A stretch of DNA of 6,954 nucleotides, from the NCBI GenBank assembly GCA_947624455.1, contig CANQKL010000085.1, forward strand, positions 1 to 6,954. The letters run 5' to 3'. The position numbers and the translations under genes are program-made. The stretch is from an uncultured Clostridia bacterium. GTDB taxonomy: Bacteria; Bacillota; Clostridia; UMGS1883. The notes below the pieces were generated by a model. It was not told where the DNA came from and ran no database searches. It saw only the letters and a list, made by a program, of their open reading frames with translations. Shown here in pieces: positions 1 through 5,738 of this stretch (position 1 is its first letter; each line of letters starts with the position of its first letter).

Positions 1-1
1 G

Positions 2-844
2 CCTCAATGCTTCATAGGACTGGGCCACCAAAGCGGCGCCCATGCTCCCGGCCTTAGACTGGACGAACCCGATATTTCCCACTGTATACACAATGTGCTT
101 CTCTCGAACGGCCAGGCGATCCGGGCGTTGCGGGCCGAGGTGAACGGAGCTGTCACCGGCTTCGCCAACTGCGGCGGAACAACTATGCCCAAAACCGATT
201 CCGAGGCCGACATAAAGGCCGCCAGAGACTGGATGTTCGGCGGCTGTGGAATCTGGGACAACCGGATGTGGATGGATCCAATGTACCTGGGCGTTTATCC
301 CGAGACTCTTGTCCGCGCTTTGGGCGAGCCGAAGCCGGAGGACGTGGAGATAATTTCCGAGCGTCCCGACTTTGTGGGCATAAACATCTATCAGTCAGAG
401 GAGATAGCCGCCGACCCCAGCGGCAGGCCATTCAACGCCGGTCACGGATTGGGCCACACCCGAACCTCAATGGACTGGGCCGTAACTCCCGACTGCCTTT
501 ACTGGGCGGCGAAGTTCCTGTATGAACGGTACAGGCTTCCCGTCATTGTCACCGAGAACGGTATGTCCAATAACGACGTGATCACTCCCGATGGAAAATG
601 TCACGACCCCCAGCGTATCGAATATCTTCGCGGCCATCTGTCCGGACTGAAACGGGCCTGCGACCAGGGCATAGACGTGGCTGGCTACTTCCAGTGGTCG
701 CTCCTCGACAACTTTGAATGGGCCGACGGTTATAACCAACGTTTCGGTCTGGTGTATGTTGACTATGCAACCTGTGACCGCATACCCAAAGATTCGGCGG
801 AGTTTTATGGAAAAGTAGCGAGGTCTAACGGAGAAATTTTGTGA
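2..844 (+). CDS. Family 1 glycoside hydrolase (beta-glucosidase or 6-phospho-beta-glucosidase), 5' partial
   Basis: Hydrolyses beta-linked glucosides, or their 6-phosphates, in the cytoplasm by a retaining mechanism. The frame is open from base 2, giving 280 residues before TGA, about the C-terminal 60 percent of a typical GH1 enzyme. The first residues, PQCFIGLGHQSGAHAPG, match the stretch that follows the GH1 TxNEP motif, so base 1 is probably the last base of the acid/base Glu codon (inference). The nucleophile Glu lies in IVTENG at visible residue 185 (codon 554-556). The C-terminal hallmark, GYFQWSLLDNFEWADGY followed by RFGLVYVDY, is intact. The GTG at 95 is an internal Val codon, not a start. 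No phosphate-binding loop was recognised that would separate the glucosidase from the 6-phospho form, so the substrate is open. The gene is read towards bioY, but a long control region separates them. Confidence 0.95.
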   Translation, partial: PQCFIGLGHQSGAHAPGLRLDEPDISHCIHNVLLSNGQAIRALRAEVNGAVTGFANCGGTTMPKTDSEADIKAARDWMFGGCGIWDNRMWMDPMYLGVYPETLVRALGEPKPEDVEIISERPDFVGINIYQSEEIAADPSGRPFNAGHGLGHTRTSMDWAVTPDCLYWAAKFLYERYRLPVIVTENGMSNNDVITPDGKCHDPQRIEYLRGHLSGLKRACDQGIDVAGYFQWSLLDNFEWADGYNQRFGLVYVDYATCDRIPKDSAEFYGKVARSNGEIL

Positions 845-901
845 GTTAGGTTATATTAGGAGTCGATGGGCTTTTTCTCCTGACTCAACATAAAAATCCG
901 C

Positions 902-944
902 GATTGTCAACCAGCATAACCATATCCAGTTGACGATCATTTTT
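902..944 (+). terminator. Possible terminator of the GH1 gene
   Basis: GATTGTCAAC (902-911) pairs with GTTGACGATC (929-938) over 10 bp including one G-U pair. The loop is 17 bases and the stem is followed by ATTTTT. The long loop and short T run make this a moderate terminator. The same palindrome is an equally good candidate DNA operator for bioY, listed separately; the two readings are not exclusive. Confidence 0.4.
904..936. promoter_or_regulatory. BirA-like operator palindrome 1 upstream of bioY
   Basis: Half-sites TTGTCAAC (904-911) and GTTGACGA (929-936) are separated by 17 bases. The layout resembles the biotin repressor (BirA) site known from biotin genes, TTGTAAACC then about 14-16 bases then GGTTTACAA. 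A possible promoter, TTGACG (930-935) with 17-base spacer and TATTTT (953-958), has its -35 inside the right half-site. Assignment to BirA is inference from form and from the biotin transporter gene downstream. Confidence 0.4.
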
Positions 945-975
945 ATAAACCGTATTTTGTTTTTGTTGTTTACAA
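943..975. promoter_or_regulatory. BirA-like operator palindrome 2 upstream of bioY
   Basis: Half-sites TTATAAAC (943-950) and GTTTACAA (968-975) differ at one position when folded on each other and are separated by 17 bases, exactly as in palindrome 1. The right half-site is identical to the E. coli bio operator half-site, and the left matches it at 7 of 8 positions. It covers the -10 of the possible upstream promoter (953-958) and lies 17 bases before the -35 of the main bioY promoter. This is the better of the two BirA candidates. Confidence 0.5.
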
Positions 976-992
976 TTTTTTGTTCGTTTGTC

Positions 993-1021
993 TTGACTCC
1001 GCAACCAAAAAAAGTTATACT
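993..1021 (+). promoter_or_regulatory. Sigma-A type promoter of the bioY-xth-rsmA operon
   Basis: TTGACT (993-998) and TATACT (1016-1021) are separated by exactly 17 bases, each one base off consensus. Transcription would start near 1028 and give a leader of about 27 bases carrying the GGGAGG ribosome site (1041-1046). Confidence 0.8.
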
Positions 1022-1054
1022 GTTAAAGAAAACTTTTTTTGGGAGGACAATACT

Positions 1055-1588
1055 ATGAAAAATTTCACCACAAAAGACCTTATCGTCTGCGCTCTTATGG
1101 CCGCTGTAATGTGCGTCTGCTCCATGTTCACCATCCCAACGGGCATTATTTCAGTGACGCTGAGTGTGTTCGGGGTGATGCTATCGGCAGTGATATTAGG
1201 CTGGAAACGGGGCGTTATAGCCACGGCGGTATTCATACTCCTTGGCGCAGTGGGACTTCCCGTATTCAGCGGCATGAGGGGCGGCTTTGGGATGCTCATT
1301 GGCCCCACCGGCGGCTTTATTTGGTCTTACATACCAATGGCGGCAATCACCGGCCTTGCTTCCGACAGAGCAGAGGGGAAATTTCGCCTTCTCACCGTAA
1401 TCGCGGCCTGCTTTATCAGCGCGACCCTGTGTGACGCTCTGGGCGCGGTACAGTATATGTTTGTCATGAACGTCGGCATTGGAGCCGCCTTTGCCGCCTG
1501 CTTTGCGCCTTTTATCCTGCTCGACTGCGCAAAGGGGCTTGTCGCCGCGGCCTTGGGTACAAAAATCAGAAAAATTTTACGGCTGTGA
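1055..1588 (+). CDS. bioY: BioY, substrate-binding (S) component of an ECF biotin transporter
   Basis: A membrane protein that binds biotin and, with a shared energy-coupling module (EcfT plus two ATPases), imports it. The 177 residues are very hydrophobic with about six helices. The BioY signature is clear: the loop GLPVFSGMRGGFGMLIGPTGG (residues 67-87) with its Gly-rich GPTGG, and a late Asp157/Lys160 pair in the last helix. The ATG at 1055 is chosen because GGGAGG (1041-1046) sits 8 bases upstream; an in-frame upstream start at 980 lies before the promoter and has no ribosome site. No ATPase or T-component gene is adjacent, which is usual for group II ECF S-components that share a module encoded elsewhere. 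xth follows after 21 bases with no terminator visible, so the genes are probably co-transcribed. Confidence 0.93.
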   Translation: MKNFTTKDLIVCALMAAVMCVCSMFTIPTGIISVTLSVFGVMLSAVILGWKRGVIATAVFILLGAVGLPVFSGMRGGFGMLIGPTGGFIWSYIPMAAITGLASDRAEGKFRLLTVIAACFISATLCDALGAVQYMFVMNVGIGAAFAACFAPFILLDCAKGLVAAALGTKIRKILRL

Positions 1589-1609
1589 AAAGCCGGAAAG
1601 GACTTACCT

Positions 1610-2380
1610 ATGAAATTCATATCATGGAACGTCAACGGCCTCCGGGCCTGCATGAATAAGGGCTTCGCCGACTTTTTCGCCGAAGTCGGCGCGGATTTCT
1701 TCTGTATCCAGGAGACTAAGCTTCAGGAGGGACAGATAGATTTCGCCCCCGAGGGTTACTACAGCTATTGGAACTACGCCGAGAAAAAGGGTTACAGCGG
1801 TACGGCGATCTTCACAAAATACAAGCCAAAAAGCGTGGCCTACGGTATCGGCATAGATGAACACGACCACGAGGGCCGGGTCATTACGCTGGAATACGAA
1901 AGCTTTTATGTGGTCACGGTATACACGCCCAACTCTCAGGACGAATTAAAGCGGCTGGACTACCGCATGAAATGGGAGGACGATTTTCTGGCTTACCTTA
2001 AGCGCCTCAACCAGCAAAAACAAGTGCTCTTTGCCGGTGATCTGAACGTGGCTCACAACGAGATCGACCTGAAAAATCCTAAGACCAACCGCCGCAACGC
2101 CGGATTTACAGACGAGGAAAGGGGCAAATTCACCGCGGTAGTGGAAAACGGCTTTAAGGACACCTTCCGCTCCCTCTATCCCAATGTGGAAAACGTCTAT
2201 TCCTGGTGGTCGTACAGGTTCAAGGCGAGAGAGAAGAACGCGGGCTGGCGTATAGACTACTGGTGCGTATCTGAAAATATGCCCATTGTGGACGCCTTGA
2301 TTTATGGCGATGTTTACGGCAGCGACCACTGTCCGGTGGGGCTTATCGTGGACGAAAAGGAGGCCGGTCTTATTGTATGA
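1610..2380 (+). CDS. xth: Exodeoxyribonuclease III / AP endonuclease (ExoA, XthA family)
   Basis: A Mg-dependent DNA repair nuclease that cuts the backbone 5' of abasic sites and removes 3'-blocking groups, with 3'-5' exonuclease activity. The 256 residues are full length for the family. The active-site landmarks are all present: Asn7 in SWNVNGLRA, metal-binding Glu35 in QETK, Tyr105 in TVYTPNS, Asp144 and Asn146 in GDLNVAH, and Asp239/His240 in the terminal SDHCPVGL. The ATG at 1610 lies a few bases after AAAGGAC. It follows bioY closely, and its last 8 bases overlap the rsmA start, suggesting translational coupling to rsmA. Known as xthA in E. coli and exoA in Bacillus subtilis. Confidence 0.96.
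   Translation: MKFISWNVNGLRACMNKGFADFFAEVGADFFCIQETKLQEGQIDFAPEGYYSYWNYAEKKGYSGTAIFTKYKPKSVAYGIGIDEHDHEGRVITLEYESFYVVTVYTPNSQDELKRLDYRMKWEDDFLAYLKRLNQQKQVLFAGDLNVAHNEIDLKNPKTNRRNAGFTDEERGKFTAVVENGFKDTFRSLYPNVENVYSWWSYRFKAREKNAGWRIDYWCVSENMPIVDALIYGDVYGSDHCPVGLIVDEKEAGLIV
2355..2363 (+). promoter_or_regulatory. Ribosome binding site that fixes the rsmA TTG start
   Basis: AAAAGGAGG inside the 3' end of xth lies 9 bases before TTG at 2373. The nearby ATG at 2377 is in another frame, and the first in-frame ATG (2304) is far upstream of this site, so TTG is the supported start. Confidence 0.8.
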
Positions 2381-3287
2381 GCTTACCGACCCTAAGATAA
2401 TCAAAAGCCTCTGCGCCCGGTTCGGCTTTACTTTTTCAAAAAATATGGGTCAGAACTTCATCACTGACCCCTCTGTGTTGATGAATATTGCCGCCCGAGC
2501 CACCGACGGAGCCGAGGGGGTAATAGAGATCGGCCCAGGCTTTGGCAGCCTGACGGCGGCCCTGGCGTCGAGGGCGGAAAAGGTAATCGCCATCGAGCTG
2601 GACCGCCGCCTTGAACCAGTGCTGAAAGAAACCCTCGCTGGCTTCGGCAACATCGACCTGATATGGCAGGATTGCCTTAAAGTGGACTTTAACGAGCTTT
2701 TGAATACCAGCTTTTCCGGAATGAGCGTCAGTGTGGCGGCAAATCTGCCTTATTACATTACCACGCCCATCCTAATGAGTCTTATAGAAAATCGCTACCC
2801 CTTCAAACGAATCATCGTTATGGTTCAAAAGGAAGTGGCCCAGCGGCTCTGCGCCTCTCCGGGGGGCAAGGACTACGGAGCCGTCACCTTGACGGCACAG
2901 TATTATACTCGGCCTGAAATTTTGGAGATAGTTCCCTCCTCCAGCTTCATCCCAGCGCCAAAGGTGGACAGCGCGGTCATCTCCCTTGAGCTGCGAAATG
3001 AACCGGCCGTCAGGCCAAAAAACGAGAAAGTTTTCTTTGAGCTTATAAAAGCCTCCTTCTCTCAACGGCGCAAAACCCTGCTCAACTGTCTTACGAACAG
3101 TGGTAAATTTGGCTCAAAAGAAACGGTAGAAAACGCGATATCCGCCCTCGGCAAGGACATTCGGCTCCGAGGCGAAACACTAAGTATAGAAGAATTCGCT
3201 TTTTTGGCCGACATTTTTGTACAAAAAATGGACTGCTGTAAACAGTGGATGTATACTAAAGAAGTGGACAAGAAAAAAGACAAATGA
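2373..3287 (+). CDS. rsmA: 16S rRNA (adenine-1518/1519-N6)-dimethyltransferase RsmA (KsgA)
   Basis: Dimethylates two adjacent adenines in the 3'-terminal helix of 16S rRNA with S-adenosylmethionine, a late small-subunit maturation step. From the TTG start the protein has 304 residues and begins MYELTDPKIIK, the usual family opening. Motifs: FSKNMGQNFITD (21-32), SAM-binding EIGPGFGSLT (52-61), acidic Glu75 in AIELDRR, Asp100 in WQDCL, and the catalytic NLPYYITTP (124-132). The C-terminal helical domain carries SQRRKTL. The family normally ends soon after the SIEEFAFLAD segment. Here about 20 more residues follow, and the last 11 (YTKEVDKKKDK) are encoded by what looks like the left end of an IS3-type element. 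The catalytic part is intact, so the enzyme is probably functional. It overlaps xth by 8 bases. Confidence 0.95.
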   Translation: MYELTDPKIIKSLCARFGFTFSKNMGQNFITDPSVLMNIAARATDGAEGVIEIGPGFGSLTAALASRAEKVIAIELDRRLEPVLKETLAGFGNIDLIWQDCLKVDFNELLNTSFSGMSVSVAANLPYYITTPILMSLIENRYPFKRIIVMVQKEVAQRLCASPGGKDYGAVTLTAQYYTRPEILEIVPSSSFIPAPKVDSAVISLELRNEPAVRPKNEKVFFELIKASFSQRRKTLLNCLTNSGKFGSKETVENAISALGKDIRLRGETLSIEEFAFLADIFVQKMDCCKQWMYTKEVDKKKDK

Positions 3288-3520
3288 TATAATAGAAGAC
3301 AAGAAAAGGGAAAATAAAATGTCTACACAAAAAAAGTCTACAACTGAATTCAAAAAGACCATAGTAAACCTTTACCGTTCGGGAAGACCTATTCCCAAAT
3401 TCATGAAGAATACGGCATTTCTACTAGTACTCTTTCCAATTGGATCAAAATGTATTCCGAAGTTAAGATCAATGATGACACCATCATTACCGCACAACAA
3501 ATCAAAGAGCTTCAAAAATC
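3250..3520 (+). mobile_element. Remnant of an IS3-family insertion sequence (left end plus decayed orfA)
   Basis: This AT-rich segment between two convergent operons holds a promoter, a leader and a broken IS3-type orfA. The proposed left boundary TGTATACT (3250) is a guess based on the IS3 habit of starting with TG and on where rsmA homology should stop. No right end, orfB or target duplication is present; recognisable sequence stops near 3518 where the hairpin array begins. It is a one-ended fragment that cannot transpose by itself. Confidence 0.6.
3265..3293 (+). promoter_or_regulatory. Promoter of the IS3-type orfA
   Basis: TGGACA (3265-3270) and TATAAT (3288-3293) are separated by 17 bases: one mismatch at -35 and a perfect -10. 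It lies inside the last codons of rsmA and points towards the orfA remnant and the 3' end of the opposing rpsI. Confidence 0.7.
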
Positions 3521-3560
3521 AAACCACCCGTCAAACGGGTGGTTTGCTCTATGGCTATAA
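3319..3560 (+). pseudogene. IS3-family transposase orfA (helix-turn-helix protein), frameshifted and truncated
   Basis: OrfA of IS3 elements is the DNA-binding half of the transposase. The frame opens at ATG 3319 after AAAGGGAA and reads MSTQKKSTTEFKKTIVNLYR. After GRPI (codon 3391-3393) homology moves to the -1 frame: from about 3393 that frame reads SQIHEEYGIS, then TSTLSNWIKMYSEVKIND and QQIKELQK, typical of the helix-turn-helix and start of the leucine-zipper region. One added base near 3393 would restore a continuous frame. The site lacks a canonical slippery heptamer, and it is far from the orfA/orfB junction where IS3 elements normally slip, so a one-base deletion is preferred. Homology ends near 3518; the tail to TAA 3560 is encoded by the hairpin array. 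No orfB follows. Confidence 0.75.
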
Positions 3561-3625
3561 GCCCATAGTTACCGGCCAGCGCCTAAAGGCGCTGGCTTTC
3601 ACTAATGCCTTCAGGCAGTAGTGAA
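3521..3625. repeat. Array of four consecutive hairpins (palindromic element or structured RNA)
   Basis: Four stem-loops are packed in 105 bases. H1: AAACCACCCGT 3521-3531 with ACGGGTGGTTT 3535-3545, a perfect 11 bp. H2: CTATGG 3549-3554 with CCATAG 3563-3568. H3: GCCAGCGCC 3575-3583 with GGCGCTGGC 3588-3596, perfect 9 bp with loop TAAA. H4: TTCACTA and TGCC (3598-3609, one mismatch) with GGCA and TAGTGAA (3614-3625), loop TTCA. The array starts exactly where IS3 orfA homology stops. It contains no credible gene. It could be a palindromic non-autonomous element that inserted in the IS remnant, a transposon end, or a folded RNA made from the orfA promoter. Family not recognised. Confidence 0.7.
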
Positions 3626-3629
3626 GAAA

Positions 3630-3658
3630 CCCTTGAAAACACTGCATATTTTCAAGGG
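3630..3658 (-). terminator. Terminator hairpin of the rplM-rpsI operon
   Basis: CCCTTGAAAA (3630-3639) and TTTTCAAGGG (3649-3658) form a perfect 10-bp stem with a 9-base loop, 29 bases past the rpsI stop. On the minus strand it is followed by TTTCTTC. It would also stop + strand transcripts coming from rsmA or orfA. Confidence 0.7.
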
Positions 3659-3687
3659 CTTCAGGCTTATTGATATTTGGTTTTGAA

Positions 3688-4083
3688 CTATCTCTTGCTG
3701 AACTGCGGAGCGCGACGTGCGGCTTTGAGGCCGTACTTCTTTCTCTCCTTCATTCTGGGGTCGCGGGTGAGATAACCGGCCTGCTTGAGTATAGGACGAT
3801 AAGCCTCCTCATCGACCTTAAGCAGAGCGCGGGCGATGCCATGGCGGATAGCGCCGGCCTGACCGGTGAAACCGCCGCCCTTAACGTTGCAAAGCACGTC
3901 AAAGCTGCCCTCAGTCTTTGTGGCCACAAGGGGCTGACGAAGGATAACCTTCAAGGTCTCAAGACCAAAGTAATCGTCAATGCTTCTGTTATTTATCTTA
4001 ATTTCGCCGCTGCCGGGGACAAGGCGAACTCTCGCAACAGACTTCTTTCTTCTGCCTGTGCCGTAATACTGTGTTACTGCCAT
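3688..4083 (-). CDS. rpsI: 30S ribosomal protein S9
   Basis: Small-subunit protein whose C-terminal tail reaches the decoding centre near the P-site tRNA. The 131 residues are normal length. The family landmarks are present: YYGTGRRKKSVARVRL (6-21), GGGFTGQAGAIRHGIARAL in the middle, DPRMKERKKYG, and the universal Ser-Lys-Arg C-terminus (QFSKR). The ATG at 4083 has GGGAGG (4094-4099) 10 bases upstream, just before the rplM stop. It is the second gene of the conserved rplM-rpsI pair and shares the rplM promoter. Confidence 0.98.
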   Translation of the reverse strand: MAVTQYYGTGRRKKSVARVRLVPGSGEIKINNRSIDDYFGLETLKVILRQPLVATKTEGSFDVLCNVKGGGFTGQAGAIRHGIARALLKVDEEAYRPILKQAGYLTRDPRMKERKKYGLKAARRAPQFSKR

Positions 4084-4099
4084 TTAAGTTCAACCTCCC

Positions 4100-4537
4100 T
4101 TACTTTATCTCCTGAGTCCAAACCTCAGGCTGCTGTGCTTGCTGCTGATGCTCGGCGCCCTTGTATACCCTAAGACGGGTGAGGGCGGCGCGGCCGATAG
4201 TGGTGTCGGGCAGCATACCCTTAACCGCCATGTACATGGCGCGGTCGCTGCGCTTTTCCATCATCTCTTTGGCGGAAACGGCCTTAAGACCGCCTACCCA
4301 GCCGCTGTGACGGTAATATGTCTTTTGAGCAAGCTTGTTGCCGGTGAACACCGCCTTGTCACAGTTGAGGATGATCACATGATCGCCGCAGTCAACGTGA
4401 GGTGTGTATGTGGGCTTTGTCTTGCCGCGAAGGATGCTGGCGGCGGCGGCGGCTACCCTGCCGACGCTCTTGCCGGCCGCGTCAATGATGTACCATTTTC
4501 TCTGTACCTGACCGGCCTTTTCCATAGTACTCTTCAT
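4100..4537 (-). CDS. rplM: 50S ribosomal protein L13
   Basis: Early-assembly large-subunit protein that binds 23S rRNA. The 145 residues show the L13 pattern: RKWYIIDAAGKSVGRVA (13-29), SILRGKTKPTYTPHVDCGD, TGNKLAQKTYYRHSGWVGG, MAVKGMLPDTTIGR and the end motif AEHQQQAQQPEVW. The last motif is glutamine-rich where the family usually has His/Asn-rich EHPHAAQQP. The ATG at 4537 follows AGGAGG with 9 bases between and gives the common MKST start; a second ATG four codons later is less well placed. The 16-base gap to rpsI marks an operon. Confidence 0.98.
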   Translation of the reverse strand: MKSTMEKAGQVQRKWYIIDAAGKSVGRVAAAAASILRGKTKPTYTPHVDCGDHVIILNCDKAVFTGNKLAQKTYYRHSGWVGGLKAVSAKEMMEKRSDRAMYMAVKGMLPDTTIGRAALTRLRVYKGAEHQQQAQQPEVWTQEIK

Positions 4538-4578
4538 GGAATGTTACCTCCTGTTAATTTTCATTTTCAACATGAGTT

Positions 4579-4607
4579 ATTATAATACAAAGTTTTCCTG
4601 ATGTCAA
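4579..4607 (-). promoter_or_regulatory. Strong promoter of rplM-rpsI
   Basis: On the minus strand TTGACA (4607-4602) and TATAAT (4584-4579) are separated by 17 bases, a perfect consensus match as expected for ribosomal protein genes. The leader is only about 35 bases, too short for a folded autoregulatory L13 leader. Confidence 0.9.
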
Positions 4608-4706
4608 GACTTTTTTTGAACTTTTTTAAAGTAAAGGGACATAACTCGTGTTTTCTTTTATTTTCTTCATTTTACTTTATTTATCTCACGATGCAATTTC
4701 ATTTTT

Positions 4707-5729
4707 TCACACATGGACTTTGCCCTCCAAAATATCCTTATAGTCCGCAAGATTCCGCCTTAGAAGCTCAGGCGTGTCAAGGCCATAGGGACACTTGGTT
4801 TTGCATTTTCCGCAGTTCAGGCAGTTTTCGATATTTAGCATCTTCTTTTGGGCCTCCTCAGTGAGCCATCCGGCGGAGGGACTGCGGCGTATCAGCTGGG
4901 ACATTCGGGCGCAGTTGTTTATCTCTATTCCCGCCGGACAGGGCATACAGTAGCCGCATCCCCGGCAGAAGCTGCCGATAAGCTCGGCCCGGTCTTTTTT
5001 AATTATTGCCTCAAGGTCAGGCGTAAGCTCCGGCGGGTTGTCCATATAGCTCAAAAACTCGTCCAGCTCGCTCTCGCGCTGAACTCCCCAGATGGGCAGG
5101 ACGTTATCGAACTGGGCAAGCCAGGCAAAAGCCGCGGCGGACTTTGTTATAAGGCCGCCGGAGAGGGCCTTCATAGCGATAAATCCCACGTTTTTCTCCT
5201 TGCAAAGCCTTACAAGCTCAATGTCATTATCCGTGGCAAGGTAACAAAATGGGAACTGCAAGGTCTCGTACAGGCCCGAGCGCACCGCTTCCTCCGCCAC
5301 GTTCAGCCGGTGGTTGGTGATGCCGATGTGACGTATCATTCCCTTGGCCTTTGCCTCCAGCATGGCCTCATACAGGCCGGAGCCGTCGCCGGGCCTGGGG
5401 CAGAAGGCCGGGTTGTGGAACTGATAAATGTCAATATGATCGGTTTTCAGCATTTTAAGGCTGGTTTCAAGATCCCGCCAGAAGGTCTCGGGCGTTGTGG
5501 CGCCGGTCTTGGTGGCGATATGTATCTTGTCCCTCACGTCCGAAAGGGCAAGGCCGAGCTTCTTTTCACTGTCGGAATATGCCCGAGCCGTGTCAAAAAA
5601 GGTCATGCCGTTTTCATAAGCCTTTCGCAGCAGCCCCGCCGCGTATTCTTCGCTGACCCGCTGCACCGGGAGCGCGCCAAAGGCGTTTTTGGGCGAGGTT
5701 ATGCCCGTTTTACCTAATGTAACTGTCAT
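4707..5729 (-). CDS. Aldo/keto reductase with C-terminal ferredoxin-like Fe-S domain
   Basis: Cytoplasmic oxidoreductase: a TIM-barrel NAD(P)H-dependent aldo/keto reductase joined to two iron-sulfur motifs. The catalytic tetrad is visible as Asp46 and Tyr51 (FFDTARAYSDSE), Lys74 (ATKTG) and His105 (YQFHN). The C-terminal part carries CRGCGYCMPCP (Cys255, 258, 261, 264, with Cys273 nearby) and CLNCGKCKTKCP (Cys303, 306, 309, 313); the second has the classic CX2CX2CX3CP spacing of a 4Fe-4S site. The length (340) suits this clostridial subfamily, whose substrates are mostly unknown. ATG 5729 follows GAGGG with about 6 bases between. The gene begins 9 bases after the acetyltransferase stop, so they form an operon. 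No convincing terminator lies between its stop and the rplM promoter. Confidence 0.93.
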   Translation of the reverse strand: MTVTLGKTGITSPKNAFGALPVQRVSEEYAAGLLRKAYENGMTFFDTARAYSDSEKKLGLALSDVRDKIHIATKTGATTPETFWRDLETSLKMLKTDHIDIYQFHNPAFCPRPGDGSGLYEAMLEAKAKGMIRHIGITNHRLNVAEEAVRSGLYETLQFPFCYLATDNDIELVRLCKEKNVGFIAMKALSGGLITKSAAAFAWLAQFDNVLPIWGVQRESELDEFLSYMDNPPELTPDLEAIIKKDRAELIGSFCRGCGYCMPCPAGIEINNCARMSQLIRRSPSAGWLTEEAQKKMLNIENCLNCGKCKTKCPYGLDTPELLRRNLADYKDILEGKVHV

Positions 5730-5738
5730 TTTTATCCC

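Noticed and set aside
842..887. Hairpin AGGAG/CTCCT flanked by TGAGT/ACTCA right after the GH1 stop, as a terminator
   Set aside because: The T run is inside the loop and none follows the stem; the stem is interrupted. The 902-944 hairpin is a better terminator candidate.
980..1054. N-terminal extension of BioY from an in-frame start at 980
   Set aside because: It precedes the promoter, has no ribosome site and would add a polar segment foreign to BioY; GGGAGG points to ATG 1055.
2304..2372. Upstream ATG at 2304 as the rsmA start
   Set aside because: It lies deep inside xth with no ribosome site, and the extra residues do not resemble RsmA; TTG 2373 has an ideal site.
3391..3402. Programmed -1 frameshift in the IS3 orfA
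   Set aside because: No X-XXY-YYZ slippery heptamer in the zero frame, and the position is within orfA rather than at the orfA/orfB overlap.
4538..4706. Autoregulatory L13 leader RNA upstream of rplM
   Set aside because: The perfect promoter at 4579-4607 leaves only about 35 bases of leader, without a substantial hairpin. The rest of the gap is AT-rich DNA with no gene or clear terminator.
4848..5717. 289-codon + strand open frame opposite the aldo/keto reductase
   Set aside because: It is the antisense shadow of a gene with complete catalytic and Fe-S motifs; its own translation resembles no family.
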